58,072 bases of DNA from Prolixibacteraceae bacterium (lineage in GTDB: Bacteria; Bacteroidota; Bacteroidia; Bacteroidales; Prolixibacteraceae), in assembly GCA_003457135.1 (NCBI GenBank), contig DMSQ01000038.1, positions 1 to 58,072 on the forward strand. The letters are read 5' to 3'. This document shows, piece by piece, positions 1 through 8,952 of the stretch (position 1 is its first letter; the number at the start of each line of letters is the position of its first letter). The position numbers and the translations under genes were made by a program. The notes below the pieces were generated by a model. The model was not told where the DNA came from and searched no databases. It saw nothing but the letters and a program-made list of their open reading frames with translations.

Positions 1-1832
1 GGCCAGGGTTCGTTGTAGCACCAGTTGGCAGCCATGGCGCAGTATGGTTTCTGGCGGCGTGCTTCTTCAAAAATACATTTATACCCTTCGCCCTGCATCA
101 GTTGTCCGTTGGCAACCAATTCTTCGAGCGTATTAGAAACTCCGAAATAATCTTCAATAATATCCTGACATAACCAGGTATTTCCCACCCAGGCTTTATA
201 AGCATGGTGGCTTTCCCAAGAGGCGCCCGGTTTGGGTGGCCAGAGTTCTTCTTTCGGGATGATGGTTTTAAGTATTTCAACCGATGCAGGGGCAGGCATT
301 CCGAATTCGGTGTAGGCCGTGTAATGGGCTCGTGCCATATTGCTGAACACTTCTTCTTTGGTCTGCAAATCGCGAAACACATAATTCCCATGCGCCATTC
401 CCATCAATGGAGAAGTCGGGATAAACGGGCTGTTGGGGTCGAGTTCGAGGCACTGACTGTTGAGCAAACGCAATGCCAGCGACTGGTCGGTCATGCCGCT
501 CCAGGCGTTAAACAACTCGTTTCCACCGCACCAAAATGCCAGCGAAGGATGCTTTTTCACGCGGTTGATGATTGATGCCGATTCCTGTTTCAGGATGGAA
601 AGGTAATGGGCATCATCGGGGTAATTGTTACAGGCCAGCGGAAATTCCTGCCATACCAGAATCCCTTTTTCGTCGCACAGTTCGAAGAAGGATTCTTTAT
701 TTACTATTCCGCCACCCCAGATGCGCAGGATGTTGAAGTTGGCTTCTTTGGCCAGTTTTAGCAATTCATCGTATCGTTCGCGGGTGATGATTCCGGGGAA
801 AACTTCAGGATTGACCCAATTGGTGCCTTTGCAGAAAATCTTTCTTCCATTGATTTCCAATTGTGCCGGCGGAACACTTCTCGATTTAGGAAAACCTTCG
901 GGTTCGCGCCAGGCACCTTCGTTCATCAGCAGTTTCACCCTCCTGAAACCGATTTTCGATTCCCTGGTCTGGATTACTTTCCCTGAAGGGTCAATAAGCT
1001 GAATGGTTGATGTATAAAGATACGGTTTCCCGTGATCGTGCGGCCACCAGAGTTGAGGATTGGGAAAAGTGAGTTCGGTTTTGCCTTCCGACTTCAATAC
1101 TTCCTTGCCGCTTTCATCTTTGAGTGTCCAGACAAACGGAAGGTCTTTCAGGTTTCGTCCCGTGATTTCAAGCTTGATTTCGGCATTTGTAAGCGCTTCA
1201 TTCAGGATATAATTTACATGAATGTCGTTGATGAAAGCGGAGGTTTGAATTTCAAGATAAGTATCGTCCCAAATACCGAGCGGAACAAGGCGAGGGTGCC
1301 AGTCCCAGCCATAACTTACCGCAGGTTTGGCCACATTTGCAGCCTGAGAGCGGTCAACAGGCTTTGGATGCAATTTGGGAACCGGATAAATTTGAATTTT
1401 CAGTTCATTGTTTTCTTTGAGCAAATCGGTCAAATCAAGGCTAACAGGTGTAAACATACCCTCCTGAGCAAGCAATTCCACGCCATTCAGGAAAATCCTG
1501 AATTGGTAATCAATACCTTTCGAAATAAAAAATGCCCGTTCGCCATTTGCCAGATCAGGTTTTGAAAAGCTTGTCCGGTAAGTATAAAACTGGTCTTCCA
1601 TCCAGAGATAGTCTTTCCAGCGCTCAGCATAATAAAACGGTCCGTACTTTTCTGCTTTCGCAATGTCGAGTTGTACAGCGCCAGGAACTGTTGCTGGCAT
1701 CCATTTCGAAGGCATGGATTCAGCCGTTTTTGAATAACCGAGTTCCCATTTAAGGAATGTTTGTTTGTTTGGGGTGCCCGAAAAAACGGGAATTGCAAAA
1801 AGCAATGCAATAAAAATGAGAGTAGGTTTCAT
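1..1832 (-). CDS. Glycoside hydrolase family 2, beta-mannosidase-like, 3'-partial
   Basis: Reading from ATG at 1832 gives an open frame of 610 codons that runs off the window edge without a stop. The first ~18 residues (MKPTLIFIALLFAIPVFS) form a signal peptide, so the enzyme is exported, probably periplasmic. The jelly-roll and Ig-like domains come first, followed by the TIM barrel with KGTNWVNPE, NILRIWGGG, VWQEFPLACNNYP and WCGGNELFNAW (E439, expected acid/base). TEFGMPAP (E509) is the expected nucleophile. This set fits GH2 beta-mannosidases and related exo-glycosidases; a neighbouring specificity such as exo-glucosaminidase cannot be excluded. The C-terminus lies outside the window. Confidence 0.88.
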   Translation of the reverse strand, partial: MKPTLIFIALLFAIPVFSGTPNKQTFLKWELGYSKTAESMPSKWMPATVPGAVQLDIAKAEKYGPFYYAERWKDYLWMEDQFYTYRTSFSKPDLANGERAFFISKGIDYQFRIFLNGVELLAQEGMFTPVSLDLTDLLKENNELKIQIYPVPKLHPKPVDRSQAANVAKPAVSYGWDWHPRLVPLGIWDDTYLEIQTSAFINDIHVNYILNEALTNAEIKLEITGRNLKDLPFVWTLKDESGKEVLKSEGKTELTFPNPQLWWPHDHGKPYLYTSTIQLIDPSGKVIQTRESKIGFRRVKLLMNEGAWREPEGFPKSRSVPPAQLEINGRKIFCKGTNWVNPEVFPGIITRERYDELLKLAKEANFNILRIWGGGIVNKESFFELCDEKGILVWQEFPLACNNYPDDAHYLSILKQESASIINRVKKHPSLAFWCGGNELFNAWSGMTDQSLALRLLNSQCLELDPNSPFIPTSPLMGMAHGNYVFRDLQTKEEVFSNMARAHYTAYTEFGMPAPASVEILKTIIPKEELWPPKPGASWESHHAYKAWVGNTWLCQDIIEDYFGVSNTLEELVANGQLMQGEGYKCIFEEARRQKPYCAMAANWCYNEPW

Positions 1833-1893
1833 GATGCCAGATTGGTTAGTTTTATGCAACACGAAGATACAATTTCAATTCACATTTGATGAT

Positions 1894-2133
1894 TTAGAGA
1901 CTTTTTAAAAATTTCCCGTATGGAAAACGGGTCGGTAGAAAATATGAATTACCGAATCGATTTAGTAATTCTTTTACTTCCTTCTCTAAAATCGGTAGGT
2001 ACCGATTCACAATCAGCCAGATTACATCAGGTAGATCATTGGTGCTTGCGGTGTAAAAACTTCCGACGGCACAAAGTAGCATACATAGAAATCCATTCAT
2101 ATCCGTTTTTTTGAATTCGAATAGTTTCAACAA
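1894..2133 (-). CDS. Hypothetical small protein (79 aa)
   Basis: A 79-residue frame beginning 10 bp after the stop of the membrane protein gene at 2144-3424, on the same strand. It has a short hydrophobic stretch (residues ~13-30, with GFLCMLLCAVGSFYTAST) and a charged helical middle (EKEVKELLNRF). I recognise no family. The position suggests co-transcription, but the frame could also be a chance ORF or a decayed gene end. Confidence 0.3.
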   Translation of the reverse strand: MLKLFEFKKTDMNGFLCMLLCAVGSFYTASTNDLPDVIWLIVNRYLPILEKEVKELLNRFGNSYFLPTRFPYGKFLKSL

Positions 2134-2143
2134 TATTTTGAAT

Positions 2144-3424
2144 TCATTGTGGTCTGAATCTTTCTAAAAGTGCCAATAAATCAGCTTGGTAAGTTTTTAT
2201 GAGCATTCCGAGTAATCCTGTAATAAGTGCAGTTAAAATACCGGCCATTTTATTTTTATTCTTTTCTAAATTTTCGAGGTCAGTTTTAATCTCATCTAAC
2301 CGATCCTCAAAATAGCTTTTTAATTCTTCGTTATCTTTTGCATTGCCGATGTTCTGTTCGATTTCTTTTAACCTCTGAATGAAATTAAGTTGCAGGTCCC
2401 ATTTTGTGATGTCATCTTTGTTGTCGTTCAATATTCGGATTACCTGCTCTGCTTGTGTCAGATCTGATTTTACTTCTGATGATTCAGTTTTGATATCTTT
2501 TAAAAATTTATACATTTTATTTTCTGAAATCCGGTTTTTGATTTCATTATGAAGTTCATGGATCAGGGATGATTTTTTCTCTTCCGCTGAAATCAGGATT
2601 GAGTTTTTGAATTCCTGAATCCAATTTTGCTGCCACTCCAAAAAATATTTCTTCTGATTTTTGAATTTATAGATCCCAATGAAAAATGGAATTATTCCGA
2701 AGAAAACAAATGAAGCAAGAGGGATCAGTATAATAATCCAATAGGGTGGCAGCCAGCTAAATGTTTCGGAAGACGCATTTTTAAGGACGAAAAGTGGAAA
2801 TATGAAATAAATAGTCGAGGAAATAATGGTGGAGAAATTAGAAGATAAGCTCAGATTTCGTAAATCATCGTCAATAAATTCAGAAGCAACAATAGGAGTT
2901 AAGGTGTTTAAATTGGAAATTATAACGGTAATCTGCGGAGTAATGAAGATAAATATAGCAACCCAAACATACACCTCCGGATCGCCCAACGGATTTGTCC
3001 AGAATGACCATAAAGCGGCGATCCAACTTCCGAATAGAAAAATGGAAGCAAATAACATGATCCAAACTTTGGATGGTTGAGATATTGATTGTTCAAATGC
3101 CATGGCGGTGTACATTACATTTACTTTGTGCCGTGTTTCCTTTACCGATACCCCGGCAATTGATCCAACAATTTCGTTGATTAAAAATCCCAAAATCGTG
3201 GCTGCTATCAATAAAAGCAGGATCAGATAAGGAAAAGAAGTTTGGGTCAGCAGACAATACTGGATAAAGAACAGTGATAAAATCAGTGAACTGTAAAAAC
3301 TGGATTTCAAAAATGATGTTTTCCGGTTTTGAACCTGAAATAAAGCAATCTTGATCTGTTTATTTCCAAGCAATATGATTATAGCGGCTATCGCTAAAAA
3401 ACAAAGGGTAAATAGGATCTTCAT
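2144..3424 (-). CDS. Multi-pass membrane protein with cytoplasmic coiled coil, unknown function
   Basis: 426 residues with hydrophobic segments near 1-20, 45-62, 66-86, 120-142, 150-172, 195-215 and 227-255. A long, strongly charged and helical region follows (about 270-392, rich in E, K and N with heptad-like spacing). The protein ends with one more hydrophobic segment (MAGILTALITGLLGMLI) and a short tail. This resembles a membrane-anchored sensor or scaffold with a coiled-coil domain, but I recognise no named family. It stands between an outward-facing GH2 gene and a divergent nitrilase gene, and a small ORF follows it closely. Confidence 0.7.
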   Translation of the reverse strand: MKILFTLCFLAIAAIIILLGNKQIKIALFQVQNRKTSFLKSSFYSSLILSLFFIQYCLLTQTSFPYLILLLLIAATILGFLINEIVGSIAGVSVKETRHKVNVMYTAMAFEQSISQPSKVWIMLFASIFLFGSWIAALWSFWTNPLGDPEVYVWVAIFIFITPQITVIISNLNTLTPIVASEFIDDDLRNLSLSSNFSTIISSTIYFIFPLFVLKNASSETFSWLPPYWIIILIPLASFVFFGIIPFFIGIYKFKNQKKYFLEWQQNWIQEFKNSILISAEEKKSSLIHELHNEIKNRISENKMYKFLKDIKTESSEVKSDLTQAEQVIRILNDNKDDITKWDLQLNFIQRLKEIEQNIGNAKDNEELKSYFEDRLDEIKTDLENLEKNKNKMAGILTALITGLLGMLIKTYQADLLALLERFRPQ

Positions 3425-3664
3425 CAGGAAATATTTAGGTTTTCACTTTTTACGTCAGGGTATGATTTTGGTTCTGTCTCAGAATTGATAAATCCTTTTT
3501 GTCATCGTCCGATTTTATTTTGGTTGCTTCAAGGTTCTTTAAAATCAAATCAGAATTTAAAACAACGGAATAAGCTGTTTGTTTGTGTTTGTTTTTGATT
3601 TGTTTTGTACTTTCGGTAGTTCCCTAAACAACTGGATTTGAAAAACTGTACTAATACAAAACCT

Positions 3665-4552
3665 ATGAAACAGTCTATATTTTCCATCAAGTCATTTTGT
3701 ATTGCTTGTATCCTTTTTGCCCCTTTAACTATGAAGCCGCTGGCAGCGCAGGATAAAGAAGCATCGTCACCAATTATATTGTCCGGATTACAAATGAATG
3801 TGACCAATGATGTAAAAAGTAATCAGGAGCAGATCATTGCCGGCTTAATGCAGGCAAAACGTGAAGGCGCAAGTTTCCTCGTTACTCCTGAAGGTTCATT
3901 ATCAGGATATACCAGTAATTTCAACCAGGGCGATGTGGCAACTGCTTTGAAAGAAATCAGAGCGAAAGCAGTAAAAATGAAAATAGGGCTCATGTTGGGT
4001 ACCTGTTACAAAGAAGTCAGACAAGGAAAGGAATTCTGCTTTAATCAGGTTCGGGTTTACTCGCCGGAAGGACATTTTATGGGGGCACATTCCAAAATTT
4101 TACGATGCAGCAGTATTGACCTGCCAGGTACCGGTGAAATGGTTGAATATGCTGAGGGAGAATTAAAGACCTTTGACTGGCAGGGATTCCGGTTTGGCAT
4201 TCTGATCTGTAACGATCTTTGGGCGTCGCCCGGCTACACTACCATGCCAAATCCTTATTTACCCTTGAAATTAAAGCAAATGGGCGCACAATTCATCGTC
4301 CACTCCATTAACTCGGGGACCTTACAAAAGTACAGGCCTTTTCATGAGTCTTCGGCTGAACTTTGGGCGCTCTCGACGAAGATGCCAATTTTGGAAGTAA
4401 ATGCCGCACAAGGAAAGGAGATCATCAATGCCCAATCCGGATTAATTGATGCGAATGGAGAAAGGAGCCTGCGCGTATCCGATTCAGGGATGCAATTTTT
4501 TACTGCCAGAATTTTTGTACCTTTTGCAGATGAAACGGAAAAACAGGAATAA
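3665..4552 (+). CDS. Exported carbon-nitrogen hydrolase (nitrilase superfamily)
   Basis: A nitrilase-fold amidase. The E-K-C triad is visible as E76 in TPEGSLSGY, K144 in HSKILRC and C182 in LICNDLW. The frame can be extended to a TTG at 3638, but the ATG at 3665 is preferred because MKQSIFSIKSFCIACILF begins a good signal peptide ending near LAAQ. Most members are cytosolic, so export to the periplasm is notable. The substrate (amide, nitrile, carbamoyl compound) cannot be read from the sequence. The gene is monocistronic and convergent with the EamA transporter. Confidence 0.82.
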   Translation: MKQSIFSIKSFCIACILFAPLTMKPLAAQDKEASSPIILSGLQMNVTNDVKSNQEQIIAGLMQAKREGASFLVTPEGSLSGYTSNFNQGDVATALKEIRAKAVKMKIGLMLGTCYKEVRQGKEFCFNQVRVYSPEGHFMGAHSKILRCSSIDLPGTGEMVEYAEGELKTFDWQGFRFGILICNDLWASPGYTTMPNPYLPLKLKQMGAQFIVHSINSGTLQKYRPFHESSAELWALSTKMPILEVNAAQGKEIINAQSGLIDANGERSLRVSDSGMQFFTARIFVPFADETEKQE

Positions 4553-4591
4553 ACAATTCAATGCTCCAATCAATTCTCAGGCAACTTTCTT

Positions 4592-5467
4592 TTACGTTTT
4601 CCGGCTGATCAGGTAAACGCCCGAAAGAATGAGACCCATGCAGGCCAGGTGCAGCAGTGTCACTTTTTCGCCGTCGAACACTCCCCACAGAATGGCAAAA
4701 ACAGGAATAATATAGGTAACCGATGATGCCGCGACTGCCGAGGAGTGCCTGATCAGGCTATTCATAAGCAGCATAGCCATCGCAGTTCCAACAATTCCGA
4801 GCGTGGCCAGTGCGAGTAAATGCAACGGCCAGCCCGGATTGGCCACCACCGGAGCAAAATTGGTGGTTAGCAAATAAATGAGCGCCACCGGGCCGATAAA
4901 CAGGAACGACAGCGAAGTTACCTGAATTCCCGTTAAATGCGCCAGTTTAGCTTTGATTTGGTTGATGCTGATGGCATAAAAACAGGTAGCCAGCACAATG
5001 AAAAAAGCATAACTATTGACGGTTCCCAAATGGAATCCATCATCGGCGAGAATTAATCCGGTGGCGCCTGTCAGTCCCAACATCAGGCCTGCTGCCTGCA
5101 GCCAGCGGAAGCCCGTTTTATGGAAGAGTAATCCAACGACCAACGTAAAAACCGGGGTGAGCGAATTCAACATTCCGGCCAGCGAACTATCAATTTGCGT
5201 TTCGGCTTTCATAAACAGGAAGGCAGGAAAAAAACTGCCGATAAAACCTGCTATCAGCAGGCTTTTCAAATCTTTCAGTTTGAGGTTTTTCAATTGGCCA
5301 ATTGAAACCGGCAACAGTACCAGCGAGGCCAATACTATACGCAAAGCGCCCGCCTGTTCAGGGCTGAAGCTCTTTAGCCCGATCTTCATCAGGATGAACG
5401 AACTGCCCCAGATAAAGGCGAGCGCCAAAAGAATGGTAAACTGAAATCCGCGGTTTTTCCAGATCAT
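4592..5467 (-). CDS. EamA-family (DMT superfamily) transporter
   Basis: 291 residues with about ten hydrophobic helices in two repeated halves, the EamA layout. The first half starts with LALAFIWGSSFILMKIGL and contains the characteristic PEQAGALRI. The second half carries VTSLSFLFIGPVAL and SSVTYIIPVFAILWGVF..GEKVT near the end, which is the usual EamA C-terminal signature. It is an inner-membrane metabolite or amino-acid exporter by family; the substrate is unknown. Convergent with the upstream amidase gene and divergent from the rhodanese-thioredoxin gene. Confidence 0.88.
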   Translation of the reverse strand: MIWKNRGFQFTILLALAFIWGSSFILMKIGLKSFSPEQAGALRIVLASLVLLPVSIGQLKNLKLKDLKSLLIAGFIGSFFPAFLFMKAETQIDSSLAGMLNSLTPVFTLVVGLLFHKTGFRWLQAAGLMLGLTGATGLILADDGFHLGTVNSYAFFIVLATCFYAISINQIKAKLAHLTGIQVTSLSFLFIGPVALIYLLTTNFAPVVANPGWPLHLLALATLGIVGTAMAMLLMNSLIRHSSAVAASSVTYIIPVFAILWGVFDGEKVTLLHLACMGLILSGVYLISRKT

Positions 5468-5596
5468 GGATGGTGAATTTTTGAGGGTAGAAAGATAATG
5501 GAAAAGTTTGGGTGGTAAAAAACCTTATTTTTTTACTGATGGATTGAACTTTTTCTATCTTCGCACCTTTGTATGAACGTATATAGATTTTTAGAT

Positions 5597-6310
5597 ATGA
5601 ATAAAATAGTTTTGACCTTATTTCTTTTTATTATGGTTTTTGTGGATGTAAGCGCTCAGGCTCCTCAACATGTGGATGCCGTTAAGTTTAAGCAACTGAT
5701 AGCCTCTGTAGATGCCATTTTGCTCGATGTGCGCACTCCGCAGGAATATTCGGGAGGACACATTGCCGGTTCGACGGCCATTGATATTTCCGACCCCGCA
5801 TTTGTGTCGAAAATTAATTTGCTGCAAAAAGATAAAACAATTTTGATTTACTGCCTCTCCGGAAGCCGAAGTTACGTGGCAGCCAACTACATGAGCGGGC
5901 ATGGGTTTAAGAAAATTTACAACCTGCAACGGGGACTTATGGACTGGAATCAGTACGATTTTGCCCTGGAACAAAGCAGCCAGACGGTTGCCAGCACTGC
6001 TACCAAATATACAGGGCAAAGTTTTGATAAGCTATTAAAAGACAACAAAGTCGTTTTAGTTGATTTTCATGCGGTGTGGTGCGCGCCCTGCAAAGCGATG
6101 AACCCGATACTCGAAAAGGTATCGGCCAATTTTAAAGGGAAAGCCCGCGTTGAAAAAGTGGATGTGGAAGCCAATAAAGAAATTACCGCGGCTTACCAGG
6201 TGCAGTCGGTGCCCGGATTCCTGATTTTCAAAGACGGCAAAAAAGTATGGAGCCACAACGGAACCATCAGCTACGATGAGCTTTCGGGTGTGCTGAAAAA
6301 ATTTATGTAG
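5597..6310 (+). CDS. Exported rhodanese-thioredoxin fusion protein
   Basis: Residues 1-21 (MNKIVLTLFLFIMVFVDVSA) are a signal peptide. Residues ~25-125 form a rhodanese domain with the active-site cysteine C86 in YCLSGSRS, preceded by the typical LDVRTPQEY and GHIAGS. Residues ~138-238 form a thioredoxin domain with WCAPCK (C162, C165) and the cis-proline in QSVPGFLIF. The protein should act in the periplasm on sulfane sulfur or disulfides. An in-frame ATG at 5573 would add eight residues; 5597 fits the signal peptide better. A -7-like box (TATCTTCG, 5556-5563) lies upstream. The gene converges with the AIPR gene of the defence operon. Confidence 0.9.
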   Translation: MNKIVLTLFLFIMVFVDVSAQAPQHVDAVKFKQLIASVDAILLDVRTPQEYSGGHIAGSTAIDISDPAFVSKINLLQKDKTILIYCLSGSRSYVAANYMSGHGFKKIYNLQRGLMDWNQYDFALEQSSQTVASTATKYTGQSFDKLLKDNKVVLVDFHAVWCAPCKAMNPILEKVSANFKGKARVEKVDVEANKEITAAYQVQSVPGFLIFKDGKKVWSHNGTISYDELSGVLKKFM

Positions 6311-6332
6311 GGTGTAAAATTAGATCCATTAA

Positions 6333-8951
6333 TCATTTCAACTTAAAACCTGAATTTAACAAAGTAGACAAGTGCTTCTCAGCATTCTTTTTATGAAATT
6401 GATTAAGCGGTTTGAGTTCGTAAGCCAAATCAGCAATATATGTTCTTTCGCCATTAGACAAGATTTTCATTTTTGAATCCCAATCAACCATTTGCCTTAA
6501 GACATTCAAACTTATATTGATTGCTTCTTTATTGATAATTTCTTTATTAGTGGATACTGGCATTCCCTCACTAAAATAGTTTGATGCTAAATGTACATCT
6601 TTAACTGAGGGTGCAATTCCACTTTTAAGTTCAAGTGCGATCTTACTATACACTGAAGTATAATTACTAATTCCTTGCGATTTTTTTTGAAGGATTGACT
6701 TAAAAAAATCTTGCACCTCAATTCCATTCTCTATTGCTTGGTTGTATCTTAAAATGATAAATTTCAAAGTGCTTTCAAGTTTATAGTTGAAAGGTGTATT
6801 TATTTGATCGAAAATCTCCGGATTGTTTTTTCTTATCTCAGACATCAGGTTACTTTCAGATCGTAAAATATCTTCATTTAAATCCTCTAACTTTATTATA
6901 GAAGAAATGATTTTATCCATTTTTTCTTCTTGGAATTTAGAAAACCCTTCATATTTAGCTCTTAGTTGATTATAATATTCCATTCCTTTTGAGTGGACAT
7001 CAATATTCGATTGAATTCTTTCAAAGTCCACCTCTTTAATCTCTTCGTCCTTTTTTTCTTTACCCGAAATACAATATCTGTACAATATCTGTTGAGCAGT
7101 TTTTGAAGACATGAATTTCTCAATTTCCGTTGAAGCTGAAATACACTCCCACAACTTTTTATTCTTCGCGTACTCACCATAATCTTCACTCTCAGAATAC
7201 TTTTTTATTAATTCATTCATTAATCCCATTAATTCAGTGAAAAAAGCAACCAGTTCATCTTCAAGCCTTTCCTTCTTCCAGATTTTTGAAAGGTCAAATT
7301 GCTTTCCTTCTTTCCCCCCATCAGTATAAATGTATAGCACTGAAATAGAATAAGGAACAACTGCAGACCTTATTTGGCCCAATGAACTTCTCCCTTGACC
7401 ATAAATTTTCTCCAATTGAGTAAATAGAATAATTTTAGAAATTAGCTTTTCATAAAAATCTCTATTTACATTGATTTGTTTCTTGCCTCGTACCTCTCCT
7501 GAAATTTCTTCTAAAAAATATCTGAAAACTTTTTCACCACCCTTTTTCACAACATAAGGCTGATCTCCCCAAGCAGTGAAATATTTGCCCAATTGTTCCT
7601 TTGAGAAACGATAGTTCTTTGGATATTCCTTTTCTATTCTTCCCTTATTTGAGCTAGCAATTCTTAATTTAGTATTAAACTCCCCGCGTGATTTTTCAAA
7701 GAACCACTTTCTTCCTGAAGGTGTAACCACACTGTCAGAAAGTGATTTGATTTTATTTAATTGTGGACTTCTTGAACCCAAATCAACTGCTGAAACTCTA
7801 GTTTGAGAATTTGAGAATTTACTAATATCGGAGATCAGGGAATTCAATCCCTCTTCGGAGACATCAAGGGCTACATTAATCTTAGCCATGACTTTAACTT
7901 TGTCGATTGGGAAACCATCTTTCTGAGTAAAATATAAACTTGCAGTGGTCTGTCCTCCGTTCACAATCTGAAAGTCAGTCAAAGATTTGATGAACATTTT
8001 CCCGTTATTCTCTTCTATATCTTTTGCTATTGCAGTAATAGTGATCCCATTATTAAATGCAATAAACTTTTCCGGACAATTTTTTATTGTTTCTCTAATA
8101 CCTGAATTTGCACTGCCTTTTTTAAAATTAAGAAAAGATCTCACGTTCTTTTCGAGCAATCTTGAACTATATCTTTTGTAGAGATCAGACAAAATATATG
8201 CTGGCAGAACACATAGAAATGATTCAAAGTTCTCTTCTTCTGCTGCCTTAATAGCTTCAATTTTGTAGTCAAATAACTTTTCAAAATCAATCAAAAGTGC
8301 TTCTCTGTTTCCTTGGGAAATCAAAACATCATACAAAAAATTCAGATCAACAAGTTTCTTGATGATGAGTAAATCCTTTTGTACCTTTTCTCTGTTTTTT
8401 GTATATGCCACTGAGATGTTTTCATCATCAAACTCAATTCTCTTAGGTTGTGGGATTGAACCTCGTGTTTCAGTTGTTGCAGTTGCACTAATTAAAAAGA
8501 TTTCTACTACATCAAATTGATCAACTCCTGAGGCGGATGTGAGTTGAGATAATAATGGTCTGATTGGGTCTGCATCCTGGACTTCGTCATTCAAATATCC
8601 TTTGATTGCTTTATTCAAAAACCTAGTGACTCTTTTAAACTGATTGTCATAGTAACCTTTTGTAGAGATTTGTAGATCTTTTTCAGATAAAGTAATATCT
8701 ATGCTTGTTTCATCAACAATCAATAATTGCAACCTCTCAGAGGATTCATTGACTGTGTAGCCATTCAGCTTCAAGTTCTCAGAAGTATTTAAAAAATACG
8801 ATTCATTATAGTCTTCCGAATCAAGCAGTTTGGCATCAACCATCAAAGGAAGGATTTGACTCAATAATTGTGTTTGCTGTACAAATCCCTCTTCGTCTTT
8901 TGAGCTTTCTAGTAATTCTTTTCTATAATTTAGGAACTCTTGAATTTGCAT
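6333..8951 (-). CDS. AIPR family protein (abortive-infection phage resistance family)
   Basis: 872 residues. The AIPR core is clear from LLEKNVRSFLNFKKGSANSG and FIAFNNGITI (299-305) and QIVNGGQTTAS (328-338), followed by a segment on alternative partners (SNSQTRVSAVDLGSRSPQ). The long C-terminal extension (about 550-872) is helical and charged and I cannot assign it. Family members were linked to abortive phage resistance and occur in restriction-modification-like operons; the biochemical activity is not settled. It is the last gene of the operon, starting 1 bp after the DUF4420 gene stop, and it converges with the rhodanese gene 22 bp away. Confidence 0.88.
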   Translation of the reverse strand: MQIQEFLNYRKELLESSKDEEGFVQQTQLLSQILPLMVDAKLLDSEDYNESYFLNTSENLKLNGYTVNESSERLQLLIVDETSIDITLSEKDLQISTKGYYDNQFKRVTRFLNKAIKGYLNDEVQDADPIRPLLSQLTSASGVDQFDVVEIFLISATATTETRGSIPQPKRIEFDDENISVAYTKNREKVQKDLLIIKKLVDLNFLYDVLISQGNREALLIDFEKLFDYKIEAIKAAEEENFESFLCVLPAYILSDLYKRYSSRLLEKNVRSFLNFKKGSANSGIRETIKNCPEKFIAFNNGITITAIAKDIEENNGKMFIKSLTDFQIVNGGQTTASLYFTQKDGFPIDKVKVMAKINVALDVSEEGLNSLISDISKFSNSQTRVSAVDLGSRSPQLNKIKSLSDSVVTPSGRKWFFEKSRGEFNTKLRIASSNKGRIEKEYPKNYRFSKEQLGKYFTAWGDQPYVVKKGGEKVFRYFLEEISGEVRGKKQINVNRDFYEKLISKIILFTQLEKIYGQGRSSLGQIRSAVVPYSISVLYIYTDGGKEGKQFDLSKIWKKERLEDELVAFFTELMGLMNELIKKYSESEDYGEYAKNKKLWECISASTEIEKFMSSKTAQQILYRYCISGKEKKDEEIKEVDFERIQSNIDVHSKGMEYYNQLRAKYEGFSKFQEEKMDKIISSIIKLEDLNEDILRSESNLMSEIRKNNPEIFDQINTPFNYKLESTLKFIILRYNQAIENGIEVQDFFKSILQKKSQGISNYTSVYSKIALELKSGIAPSVKDVHLASNYFSEGMPVSTNKEIINKEAINISLNVLRQMVDWDSKMKILSNGERTYIADLAYELKPLNQFHKKNAEKHLSTLLNSGFKLK

Positions 8952-8952
8952 A

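Noticed and set aside
204..575. Open frames on the plus strand inside the GH2 gene
   Set aside because: They are shadow frames of the minus-strand glycosidase and carry no motif.
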